DNA of 64,000 nt, from the NCBI GenBank assembly GCA_965214375.1, contig OZ243947.1, positions 1,550,001-1,614,000 of the forward strand. The letters are read 5' to 3'. Under the pieces are notes generated by a model. The model had not been told where the DNA came from, searched no databases, and worked only from the letters and a program-made list of their open reading frames with translations. This document shows positions 57,160 to 64,000 of the stretch, piece by piece. The translations under genes and the position numbers were made by a program. Each line of letters begins with the position of its first letter. Position 1 is the stretch's first letter. Source of the DNA: Endobugula sp965214375. Lineage in GTDB: Bacteria > Pseudomonadota > Gammaproteobacteria > Pseudomonadales > Cellvibrionaceae.

Positions 57160-57259
57160 TTGTTACACCACGCTTGAGCCCTCTTGCGAAGTTGTCAAAA
57201 TATGAACTGTGCGTTTATGCGCCAACACTTTTTTAACTATTTAACTCGAGGTAAATATT

Positions 57260-58258
57260 ATGGAAACAAAAGGCTTTTCAAAAATTTCAGGCATTGGTGC
57301 CTACCTACCGGAACAGATAGTGACATCCGAAGAATTAATGCGTGAAGCACAATGCCGGAAATTTGGGGTACAGGAAACCTTTATCAGTCGTGCTATCGGC
57401 ATTAAACGTAGGCGCTTCGCCTCCGACGAGGAAAGTTTCGCCGATTTGGCGATCAACGCCTCAAGAGAAGCCATCAAAGACGCGGCAATAGACCCGCGGG
57501 ATATTGATATGGTGCTGTTCTGCGGTATTGACCGCGACTGCCCGGAGCCATCAACCGCGCATACGGTTCAAAAAGAATTAGGGGCACTGAATGCCGAATG
57601 CCTAGATATCTCCAACGCCTGCCTGGGCGCACTCAATGGCTTATCCATTGCCAACGCTTATATTGGTGTTGGTAGCGCAGAGAATATTCTGGTTTGTACG
57701 GGAGAAAAGCCGAGTATTGTTACTCTTGATATTATTCGACAACTCAAGCAAGCAACCGATAAACAGGTATTTCGTAAACTAATGGGGGCACTAACCGTCG
57801 GGGATGCTGGGGGAGCTTTTATAGTTACACCGAAGACAATGCGTACAGGCTGTGAATACCTCAACTTCCAATCAGAAGGCCAATACGCAAGCCTATGCTA
57901 CTACAGGCACACTGAAAATGGCGTGGAATTTCAGATGCTAATGGAAAATATCAGCAACAAAGGTTTAGATTTACACAAGAAACAAATTATCGATACCTAT
58001 GAAAAACTTAACTGGGAACCTACTGTTGTTGAGAAGCTGTACTGCCATCAAGTAGGTGCAGGCCCTCATAACGAATTTGCCTCATTAGCCACTCAACCGT
58101 TATTTAAAGCGCCAGCCATCTATGAAGAATATGGAAATTTGACCTCAGCCACTTTTCCTGTAAATATGGCTCTTCACAGGCCTCAAGAAGGTGAAAAGAC
58201 CTTACTGTTAGGTGCTGGAAGCGGACTTAGTATTTGTCAGATAGGAATTCAGTTTTAA
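57260..58258 (+). CDS. KASIII-like 3-oxoacyl-ACP synthase (thiolase fold)
   Basis: 332 aa condensing enzyme. Catalytic Cys in DISNACLGALNG, His in LYCHQVGAGPHNEF and Asn in EYGNLTSATFPVNM match the KASIII Cys-His-Asn triad. N-terminal ISGIGAYLPEQIVTSEELM and the GIKRRRFASDEES loop are typical of the wider family (FabH-like, secondary metabolism type). It is not in a fatty acid cluster; its TAA is followed at once by the ATG of a 7TM regulator. Good site GAGGTAAAT before ATG. Product unknown: likely a short acyl condensation product. Confidence 0.88.
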   Translation: METKGFSKISGIGAYLPEQIVTSEELMREAQCRKFGVQETFISRAIGIKRRRFASDEESFADLAINASREAIKDAAIDPRDIDMVLFCGIDRDCPEPSTAHTVQKELGALNAECLDISNACLGALNGLSIANAYIGVGSAENILVCTGEKPSIVTLDIIRQLKQATDKQVFRKLMGALTVGDAGGAFIVTPKTMRTGCEYLNFQSEGQYASLCYYRHTENGVEFQMLMENISNKGLDLHKKQIIDTYEKLNWEPTVVEKLYCHQVGAGPHNEFASLATQPLFKAPAIYEEYGNLTSATFPVNMALHRPQEGEKTLLLGAGSGLSICQIGIQF

Positions 58259-59146
58259 ATGTTAACTTGGTATACACTCCCAAGCATTTTTGCATTAGCC
58301 CTAAAGCTAACGATCTTTTGGTTTGGTCGTCGTTCTTTAACAACAGCCAGCATATGGTTATGGATATTTTTTGTCGGTTTATTTGGCATGAACCTAATAG
58401 AGCTTATCGGCTTCTATTATGTCAAGTACGCCCCCGACAAAGGGCTTTTGGAACTCAGACTATACTACATATTCGCCGAGTTAATGTTGGTTTCCTTATG
58501 CGCACTATCTCTTGAAAATGCAGGAAAACTAACAACTCCCATAAGGAATACATTAATCCTATTTTTTATTATATGTGCGGCACCTCTAATTATCCCTGGT
58601 GCCGCCATTACTGGATTCAAAAACATAGGATATTCAATCACACGCATTCCCGGACCTTACTATTTTATTGTGCAGCTAGGAATATTACTGCCTTTATTAG
58701 GCTCCATCATTGCCTCGGTATATTATTCGTTTAACGCAAAAACTTATTCAGAGAAAAGGAAGTCTCAAATATTATTTATAGCATGCTCGCCTTTCTTAGT
58801 TTCTATTATAATAATCATGGTATTAATGCAGACTGGGGTTAAAATAAATGCCGCTGTAATACTTTCTCTTATGATCAATATAACTCTATTGATACTGATT
58901 TATACGGAACATAAAGAAAACCAATATAAGTTTATGAGCATAATACCGAGGACAAGAGAGCATGAGTTTATCAAAAAACTATCGCATATAGTGACAGACC
59001 CAACTATTGGGTTAAAACGTGGCAGAGAACTTATTGAAAAAGAAATGATTTATGAAGCCCTCATATCAACAGAAGGAAACAAAATAAAAGCAGCAAAATT
59101 ACTGGGAATATCAAGGCAGACCCTACATCGAAGACTAGACCAGTAA
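58259..59146 (+). CDS. 7TM membrane protein with C-terminal Fis-type HTH (first copy)
   Basis: 295 aa. Seven hydrophobic segments (about res 3-22, 32-53, 68-86, 95-118, 134-156, 170-190, 195-213), then a 75-residue cytosolic tail ending EGNKIKAAKLLGISRQTLHRRL, a Fis-type DNA-binding helix-turn-helix. The loop FKNIGYSITRIPGPYYF is shared with the next gene. N-terminal part resembles 7TM sensor regions of histidine kinases, but there is no kinase domain, so it seems to be a one-component membrane-bound transcription factor. Starts directly at the KASIII stop. Confidence 0.8.
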   Translation: MLTWYTLPSIFALALKLTIFWFGRRSLTTASIWLWIFFVGLFGMNLIELIGFYYVKYAPDKGLLELRLYYIFAELMLVSLCALSLENAGKLTTPIRNTLILFFIICAAPLIIPGAAITGFKNIGYSITRIPGPYYFIVQLGILLPLLGSIIASVYYSFNAKTYSEKRKSQILFIACSPFLVSIIIIMVLMQTGVKINAAVILSLMINITLLILIYTEHKENQYKFMSIIPRTREHEFIKKLSHIVTDPTIGLKRGRELIEKEMIYEALISTEGNKIKAAKLLGISRQTLHRRLDQ

Positions 59147-59149
59147 GAC

Positions 59150-60058
59150 ATGATATTTTTATATGCTATCCCTAGCACATTCAACCTCTTTCTTAAGTCA
59201 ATATTAATATGGAAAAACAGATCCTTTATTCATACAAGTAGCTTTTATTTCAAAACATTTTTTATCGGCTTATGGTTTCTTAATCTAATAGAGCTATTAT
59301 CATTTTTTTTTAGCTCTTCGGAAGAAGGTTTTTTTTGGGCAATTAGTGCATATTATCTATTTGTTAACGTCTCATTATTCTCTCTTTTGATACTAACTTT
59401 AGAATCTCAAATAAAAACAAAACAATATATTAAAATAATAATTCTTGCTGTTTTTTTATTGCTAACCATACCAACACTAATACCCGGCGTGGTATTAGCG
59501 GGAAGCAAAAGTATAGGCTACTCCATTACGCGAATCCCTGGCCCTTACTATTTTATTGCGCAAATAGCCATAATTTTACCAGTGATACTTTCTACATTTA
59601 TTTTGTTTTATCAACGTAACCACAAAGAGGAATATACTCGAGAAAGAGCAAGAATATTACTAATAGCTGGCTCACCCATCTTCTTGTCAATAATTAGCAT
59701 TGTTATGCTTATGCAGATAGGGTATGCGATAAATACAACAATTATTACATCTTCCATGATCACCATTACCATTTTCATTTTGATTATTAACGAACGCAAA
59801 TACGGTTATTTTCAGTTTATTGATCGTGCGGATGTATTTAAACTCACCAGCCTATTACCCAAAACGAAAGATCATCAGTTTGTAAAAAATATTACACATA
59901 TTGTTACCAACCCAGATATTGGTCTTTCTCAAGGACGTGAACTGATCGAAAAAGAGATGATCGAGGAAGCTCTTAGTATTACTGAGGGCAACAAAGAAAA
60001 AGCTGCCAAGATGTTAGGCATATCCCGGCAGACGCTGAAACGTCGCTTGGGAAAATAG
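59150..60058 (+). CDS. 7TM membrane protein with C-terminal Fis-type HTH (second copy)
   Basis: 302 aa paralogue of the preceding gene, 3 bases after it. Same order: seven membrane segments, conserved SKSIGYSITRIPGPYYFIAQ loop, GLSQGRELIEKEMIEEALSI, and HTH NKEKAAKMLGISRQTLKRRLGK. The membrane part has diverged more than the loop and the tail, as expected if the two sense different ligands or form a heterodimer. More AT-rich than neighbours. Confidence 0.8.
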   Translation: MIFLYAIPSTFNLFLKSILIWKNRSFIHTSSFYFKTFFIGLWFLNLIELLSFFFSSSEEGFFWAISAYYLFVNVSLFSLLILTLESQIKTKQYIKIIILAVFLLLTIPTLIPGVVLAGSKSIGYSITRIPGPYYFIAQIAIILPVILSTFILFYQRNHKEEYTRERARILLIAGSPIFLSIISIVMLMQIGYAINTTIITSSMITITIFILIINERKYGYFQFIDRADVFKLTSLLPKTKDHQFVKNITHIVTNPDIGLSQGRELIEKEMIEEALSITEGNKEKAAKMLGISRQTLKRRLGK

Positions 60059-60069
60059 GTCTTGATTGT

Positions 60070-60756
60070 TTAGGGTTTAACTATCTGGCCATTGAGGCTC
60101 ATTTGCAAATGCGCCATATCATAAACGTGTTTCATAGGCTGCAAGACAATAGATAGTTCCGTACAAGCAATGACCACTGGACATACCTGTACGTAGTGCT
60201 CAACCAGTGCGGTAAATTGTTGAACCTCTTCCACTGACTCTGTTCTTGAATAGATACGTTTTCTGATATGGTCAATAAACGGTATATCTTTAGCATCAGG
60301 TGCTGCGCTTAGAATGCCAGCATCGTTAAATTGCTTATGTAGTACTTCTGATTACATACTATAAGCTGACGCAAACAATACAATGTTTGTATGTTGTGCC
60401 TTTTGCAATTCAGTAATGGCGAGTTCAATCGGATGGATACACTTAGCAATATGATTATTGGTATTTTTTATTAAACGGTCGTAGGTTTCATGCAAGGTGA
60501 TATTGGGAATAAGTACTGACTCCACCCCCAGAGCAGTGACTTCATGCAAATAATACGATAAGCGCTGTTCGAGCATATCAAATTGATTGGGCAAGTAAGG
60601 GTTAAACTCGCTAAAGTCTGTATTTAGCAACACCAGAGGGCAAGTACTATCATTGCCATAATACTGTTGATAATACCGGTTAAGTTCTTGCAAATAAAAT
60701 GCGGTAGATCGCTCACCCAATCCCAACAACGCTAATTTTTTTGGTACCTTAATCAC
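60070..60756 (-). pseudogene. Asp/Glu racemase-family protein, broken by TAA
   Basis: N-terminal KLALLGLGERSTAFYLQELN and IPNITLHETYD; TAA at 60352-60354 after ASAYSM; then 94 codons in frame (SEVLHKQFNDAGILSA, VVIACTELSIVLQ) to 60070. The second active-site Cys is present in ACTEL; the usual first Cys (as in CNTxH) is replaced by Ile-Thr (NITLH). Full length 228 aa. Overlaps the egtD stop by 8 bases, so it belongs to the ergothioneine unit. Confidence 0.75.
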
Positions 60757-61708
60757 GATTTAAAATATAATCTGCAAAATAATCTTTTGAATCTGTAAAC
60801 TTGTTCTGAATGGAAAAACGGGAATCACGCAAAATAGTATTAAGAATAGTATCATTATACTTACGTGAAATTTCTGTATGAATTTTTTCGCCCGCTTTGA
60901 AGTCGTAGATTTTACCGATTTTATGAATAGCTACCTGCTGGTCGTTTTTACTGGTTAAAAAACTGCGGGCCACCCCCTCACTTTCATCGTATTCCGGCGT
61001 ATGTTCAAAACCATCAACATCAAACGTCGCCTCAAGCTCGGCATTCATAAGTCGCAGTAAATTTATATTAAAATCACGCGTCACACCTTGCTTATCGTTA
61101 TAGGCTGGCATGACAATATCCGCGTTTTTGATAAGGTCAGCCCCCAATAATAATTTATCACCCGGATTAAGGCTATCGCTTAGGTGTGCCAGAAACCGGG
61201 AGGCCTCATCATCTGTCATATTGCCAATATTAGAACCTAAAACAAGTACTACATTGGGGCAAGGAATCAATTTTAACGACTCCAGTATGGCAAAATGGTC
61301 GCCATGCTGTTTTTTAACGGTTAACTGTGGCAATGATGCTTTTAGTGAGATTTCCAAATCATCCAGCGCACTACTGGATATATCAATGGGCATATAGTCA
61401 AATTGGTATTGCCTATCAATCAAATACTCTAATAACTTTTTAGTTTTAGAACCATCACCCGCACCCAATTCAATAAGCTCAAATGGAGTTGAGGGGTTAA
61501 TATTAAACCCTTGTATCAACGCAGCTGTTTGATTAGAAAAAATATCCATTTCTGCACGTGTTAAATAATATTCTGGCAAATTAGTGATGCCTACAAAAAG
61601 TTCATCGCCTTTTTGATTATAAAAGTATTTAGAAGGCAAGGTTTTATCTTCTTTACTTAAACCGTCATCGACATCTTTTGCAAAGTGATCAATCATTGTC
61701 ATTAACAT
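60749..61708 (-). CDS. egtD: L-histidine N(alpha)-methyltransferase EgtD
   Basis: About 319 aa from ATG 61708 (MLMTMIDHFAKDV); ATGs at 61702 and 61696 are equally possible. Seen: LPSKYFYNQKGDELFVGITNLPEYYLTRAE across res 20-50, ELGAGDGSKTKKLLEYL (AdoMet loop), MPIDISSSALD, VLVLGSNIGNM. Trimethylates histidine to hercynine, first step to ergothioneine. Follows egtB by 20 bases. Confidence 0.93.
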   Translation of the reverse strand: MLMTMIDHFAKDVDDGLSKEDKTLPSKYFYNQKGDELFVGITNLPEYYLTRAEMDIFSNQTAALIQGFNINPSTPFELIELGAGDGSKTKKLLEYLIDRQYQFDYMPIDISSSALDDLEISLKASLPQLTVKKQHGDHFAILESLKLIPCPNVVLVLGSNIGNMTDDEASRFLAHLSDSLNPGDKLLLGADLIKNADIVMPAYNDKQGVTRDFNINLLRLMNAELEATFDVDGFEHTPEYDESEGVARSFLTSKNDQQVAIHKIGKIYDFKAGEKIHTEISRKYNDTILNTILRDSRFSIQNKFTDSKDYFADYILNRD

Positions 61709-61728
61709 AATAGAGCCACTTTTTTGAA

Positions 61729-62883
61729 TTATTTTGCTAAACGAATTCCTGTATATTGCCATCTAAAGTATGGATGAAAAAAATTACGATAAGTATAACG
61801 CCGATGGTTCTGTGGTGTTGCGACTGAAGCTCCCCGCAACACCATTTGATTAACCATAAATTTTCCGTTGTACTCGCATACCGCACCTTCTCTAATTTGA
61901 AACCCGGGATAAGGTTGGTACGCGGATGATGTCCATTCCCAACGTTTACCCCAATTAAATTGCTGGCATGCCGCTTCCCATTCAAACTCAGTGGGTAAAC
62001 GTTGTTTCTTCCAGCAAGCAAAGGCATTGGCTTCATAAAAAGAAATATGGCTTAACATAGCCTCTTTATTAACTGCTTTTAAGCCTGCCAAGGTGTAATA
62101 GAACCATTCACCATCAATATTCTGCCAATACAATGGCGCTTGAATATTATTCTCGCATACCCAACTCCACCCTTCATCCAGCCAGTAACGAAAATCACAA
62201 TAGCCGCCGTCTTGTATAAACTCCAGATATTCTCCGTTAGTGACTAATGACGTTGAAATACTATAGGCATTTAAAAAAACCGGGTGTCGACCCAGCTCAT
62301 TATCAAAACAAAAATCATCGCCATTATGACCAATATGATACATGCCTTCATCAATGTCACACCAACCGCTGTCGGTATTGACATCATCCACAAGATTAAA
62401 ATCTTCACGATACACCGGATACCCGGGATTAAATGAGAAGGTATATTTTAAATCCGACAATAATAATTCCTGATGTTGTTGTTCGTGGTGAAGACCCAAC
62501 ACGACTAACGATTCCACATCCTTATGTAATGGTGAAGATAATAATTCCAGCATTGCACTATCAACATGGCGGCGATAGTCCATGACTTCCGTGACGGTTG
62601 GCCGTGTCATTAAACCTCGCTGAGAACGCAAAGCCCGTTCGCCAACACCTTGATAGTAGCTATTGAAGAGAAAAGAAAACAATGGGTGAAAAGGCACATA
62701 CCCGGAGACATATTTACTCAGTATCATGGTTTCAAAAAACCAAGTGATATGGGCAAGGTGCCATTTAGGCGGACTGACAAAATCCGCCGCCTGTGGCACA
62801 TAATCTTCTATCGATAATGGTTCACACAAGTGTTCTGTATAGGCACGAACAGATTGGTAGTGTTCCTTTAACATACTGCGCAT
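61729..62883 (-). CDS. egtB: Ergothioneine biosynthesis protein EgtB (sulfoxide synthase)
   Basis: 384 aa non-heme iron enzyme. N-terminal DinB-like domain with the iron box LGLHHEQQHQELLLSDLKY; C-terminal FGE-sulfatase-like domain with WEWTSSAYQPYPGF, NQMVLRGASVATPQNH and RNFFHPYFRWQYTGIRLA. Couples hercynine with a thiol (gamma-glutamylcysteine or cysteine). No egtA, egtC or egtE nearby. Confidence 0.93.
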   Translation of the reverse strand: MRSMLKEHYQSVRAYTEHLCEPLSIEDYVPQAADFVSPPKWHLAHITWFFETMILSKYVSGYVPFHPLFSFLFNSYYQGVGERALRSQRGLMTRPTVTEVMDYRRHVDSAMLELLSSPLHKDVESLVVLGLHHEQQHQELLLSDLKYTFSFNPGYPVYREDFNLVDDVNTDSGWCDIDEGMYHIGHNGDDFCFDNELGRHPVFLNAYSISTSLVTNGEYLEFIQDGGYCDFRYWLDEGWSWVCENNIQAPLYWQNIDGEWFYYTLAGLKAVNKEAMLSHISFYEANAFACWKKQRLPTEFEWEAACQQFNWGKRWEWTSSAYQPYPGFQIREGAVCEYNGKFMVNQMVLRGASVATPQNHRRYTYRNFFHPYFRWQYTGIRLAK

Positions 62884-62982
62884 TTATTACTTTTATTTTT
62901 GAACGTTTTCATTAATTTACCGTCAAACCATAAAAGGATTAGTTACAAATGACAAGTGCCAATATAACAGGTTCACTATGAG

Positions 62983-63681
62983 ATGATATTTTTTCGTATT
63001 TTCACACTGTATGTATTTTCATTGCCGGTTTTCGCTGAGGCAGAAAAACCCATCACCGTTGTTGAGCTCTACACTAGCCAAGGATGCTATTCGTGTCCAC
63101 CCGCAGACAAACTGCTTGGCACACTTAAAAAACACGATAATATTATTGCTTTTTCCTGTCATGTAACTTACTGGAACTATTTAGGGTGGCGCGATACCTT
63201 TTCACGCTCTTTTTGTGATAACCGTCAACGTCGTTATCAACGCCACCTTAAAGGTTATAAGGGCGTCTATACACCACAGATGATTGTTAACGGTCGCTAT
63301 GCCGCCGTCGGATCTCGCAAACAACGCGTTCAGGCAATGATCAACCATACACAAGACAGCGACAGCGTTGCTTCTCTTGATTTTTCTGTTAAGAACCAAC
63401 AACTCGTTATCCAACCTTTAGACGCTTCCACTGAAAAAGTGGTACAACTGTATTTGCTCGGCATCTCCGGTGACCATTTTCTCCCCATAAAAACCGGAGA
63501 AAATGCGGGCAAAAAATTACCGTATCACAACCCTGTTGAACACTCTATTAATTTGGGGCAATGGGATACGACAACAATGACCAGTTATACGCTAGAACAG
63601 TATCCCTCTGCCATTAAGGAATGGATTGTTATTGCGCAAGCAAGCCCTTTGGGACATATTATTGCTGCAGGAAAGCGCTAA
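62983..63681 (+). CDS. DUF1223 exported thioredoxin-like protein
   Basis: 232 aa, signal peptide (res 1-18), then VVELYTSQGCYSCPPADKLL, HVTYWNYLGWRD, GVYTPQMIVNGRYAAVGS. The CxxC and fold mark DUF1223, a thioredoxin-related family of unknown role. Divergent from egtB; tail overlaps the sirtuin gene. Confidence 0.88.
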   Translation: MIFFRIFTLYVFSLPVFAEAEKPITVVELYTSQGCYSCPPADKLLGTLKKHDNIIAFSCHVTYWNYLGWRDTFSRSFCDNRQRRYQRHLKGYKGVYTPQMIVNGRYAAVGSRKQRVQAMINHTQDSDSVASLDFSVKNQQLVIQPLDASTEKVVQLYLLGISGDHFLPIKTGENAGKKLPYHNPVEHSINLGQWDTTTMTSYTLEQYPSAIKEWIVIAQASPLGHIIAAGKR

Positions 63682-64000
63682 AAAATTCAGGTACTACTTC
63701 GGTGGCAGGACCATAGTGTTGCTCATCAAATAATGAACCTGTTGTTGAGGGCTCAAGATTTAACTCAACCGTATGCGCCCCGTAATATTTTGCAGTCTGA
63801 AAAAAACTAGCAGCCGGATAGACATTACCCGAGGTGCCAATCGCCACAAATAAATCACATGTCCGCAGGGCTTGTTCAATGTCAGCCATATACAATGGCA
63901 TTTCTCCGAACCAGACAACATGCGGACGCAGTTGGCCAGGCTGACGACAACATGTACATTCGTCTTCCGGTGAGGTATCTGCGGCACAATCAAATACATC
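63659..64000 (-). CDS. cobB: NAD-dependent protein deacylase, sirtuin (5' part outside window)
   Basis: C-terminal 113 residues only. A Cys pair (CTCC) is part of the zinc site, followed by LRPHVVWFGEMPL and the NAD-binding FVAIGTSGNVYPAASF and VELNLEPS. Frame is open to the window end; the catalytic His is outside. Overlaps the DUF1223 gene end by 23 bases, tail to tail. Confidence 0.88.
   Translation of the reverse strand, partial: DVFDCAADTSPEDECTCCRQPGQLRPHVVWFGEMPLYMADIEQALRTCDLFVAIGTSGNVYPAASFFQTAKYYGAHTVELNLEPSTTGSLFDEQHYGPATEVVPEFFSAFLQQ

Noticed and set aside
1497..60756. Stop-codon reassignment or selenocysteine/pyrrolysine as explanation of the interrupted genes
   Set aside because: All three stops are involved, the same codons end clearly intact genes, and the sites are not at catalytic Cys-type positions; no SECIS-like context was apparent.
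1..64000. CRISPR array, rRNA or tRNA genes
   Set aside because: No regularly spaced direct repeats and no tRNA/rRNA-like segments recognised apart from the tRNA-like part of tmRNA.

Overview
The window reads as a chromosomal segment of a gammaproteobacterium, probably a marine, free-living or recently host-associated lineage near the Cellvibrionales/Alteromonadales. The support is the gene content and order (grpE-dnaK-dnaJ-dapB, recN, fur, bamE/rnfH/ratA, smpB, ssrA), a tmRNA tag of Pseudomonas-like type (ANDDNYGAALAA), and fused thiDE. No rRNA, tRNA or CRISPR array was seen.

Layout. 1-12.2 kb is housekeeping: a response regulator/GGDEF gene cut by the window edge, dapB, a broken sbtA-like gene, dnaJ, dnaK and grpE (two sigma32-type promoters), recN, a broken 2OG-Fe(II) oxygenase, fur, bamE, rnfH, ratA and an SNF-family transporter. 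12.2-14.4 kb holds smpB and ssrA. A 10.5 kb integrative island (about 14,387-24,896) sits in the 3' end of ssrA. It has a P4-type integrase, imperfect att repeats, mirrored TAGTAGTACC arm sites at both ends, AlpA, a second (broken) recombinase, three unknown genes, a type III restriction-modification pair (mod/res), and a structured leader resembling a P4 immunity region. Beyond it lie mesX/mesD (folate-independent methionine synthesis), a TauE exporter, membrane and lipid-phosphodiester genes, and a nine-gene late-cobalamin operon (cobO-cobQ-cobU-cobT-phosphatase-cobS-cbiB-decarboxylase-btuF). Then come an iron ADH, selO, a complete IS1595-family element with a P63C passenger gene, two glycosyltransferases, a MATE pump, a toxin-antitoxin pair and mscS.

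49-56 kb is a TPP-riboswitch-controlled thiamine operon (thiC-thiO-thiS-PLP enzyme-thiG-thiDE). It contains a cysteine synthase/desulfhydrase-like gene and no thiF. 57.2-60.1 kb is a compact three-gene unit: a KASIII-type condensing enzyme followed without gaps by two paralogous 7TM proteins ending in Fis-type DNA-binding helices. It looks like a candidate small-molecule signal synthase with membrane-bound one-component receptors, and is my best candidate for an undescribed system. 60-63 kb is an ergothioneine unit (egtB-egtD plus a racemase-like gene). The window ends in a DUF1223 gene and a sirtuin.

A striking global trait is the number of otherwise full-length genes interrupted by one in-frame stop: ten cases using TGA, TAG and TAA. 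About four more genes carry small indels. This suggests recent or ongoing gene decay; sequence error cannot be excluded from one sequence alone.
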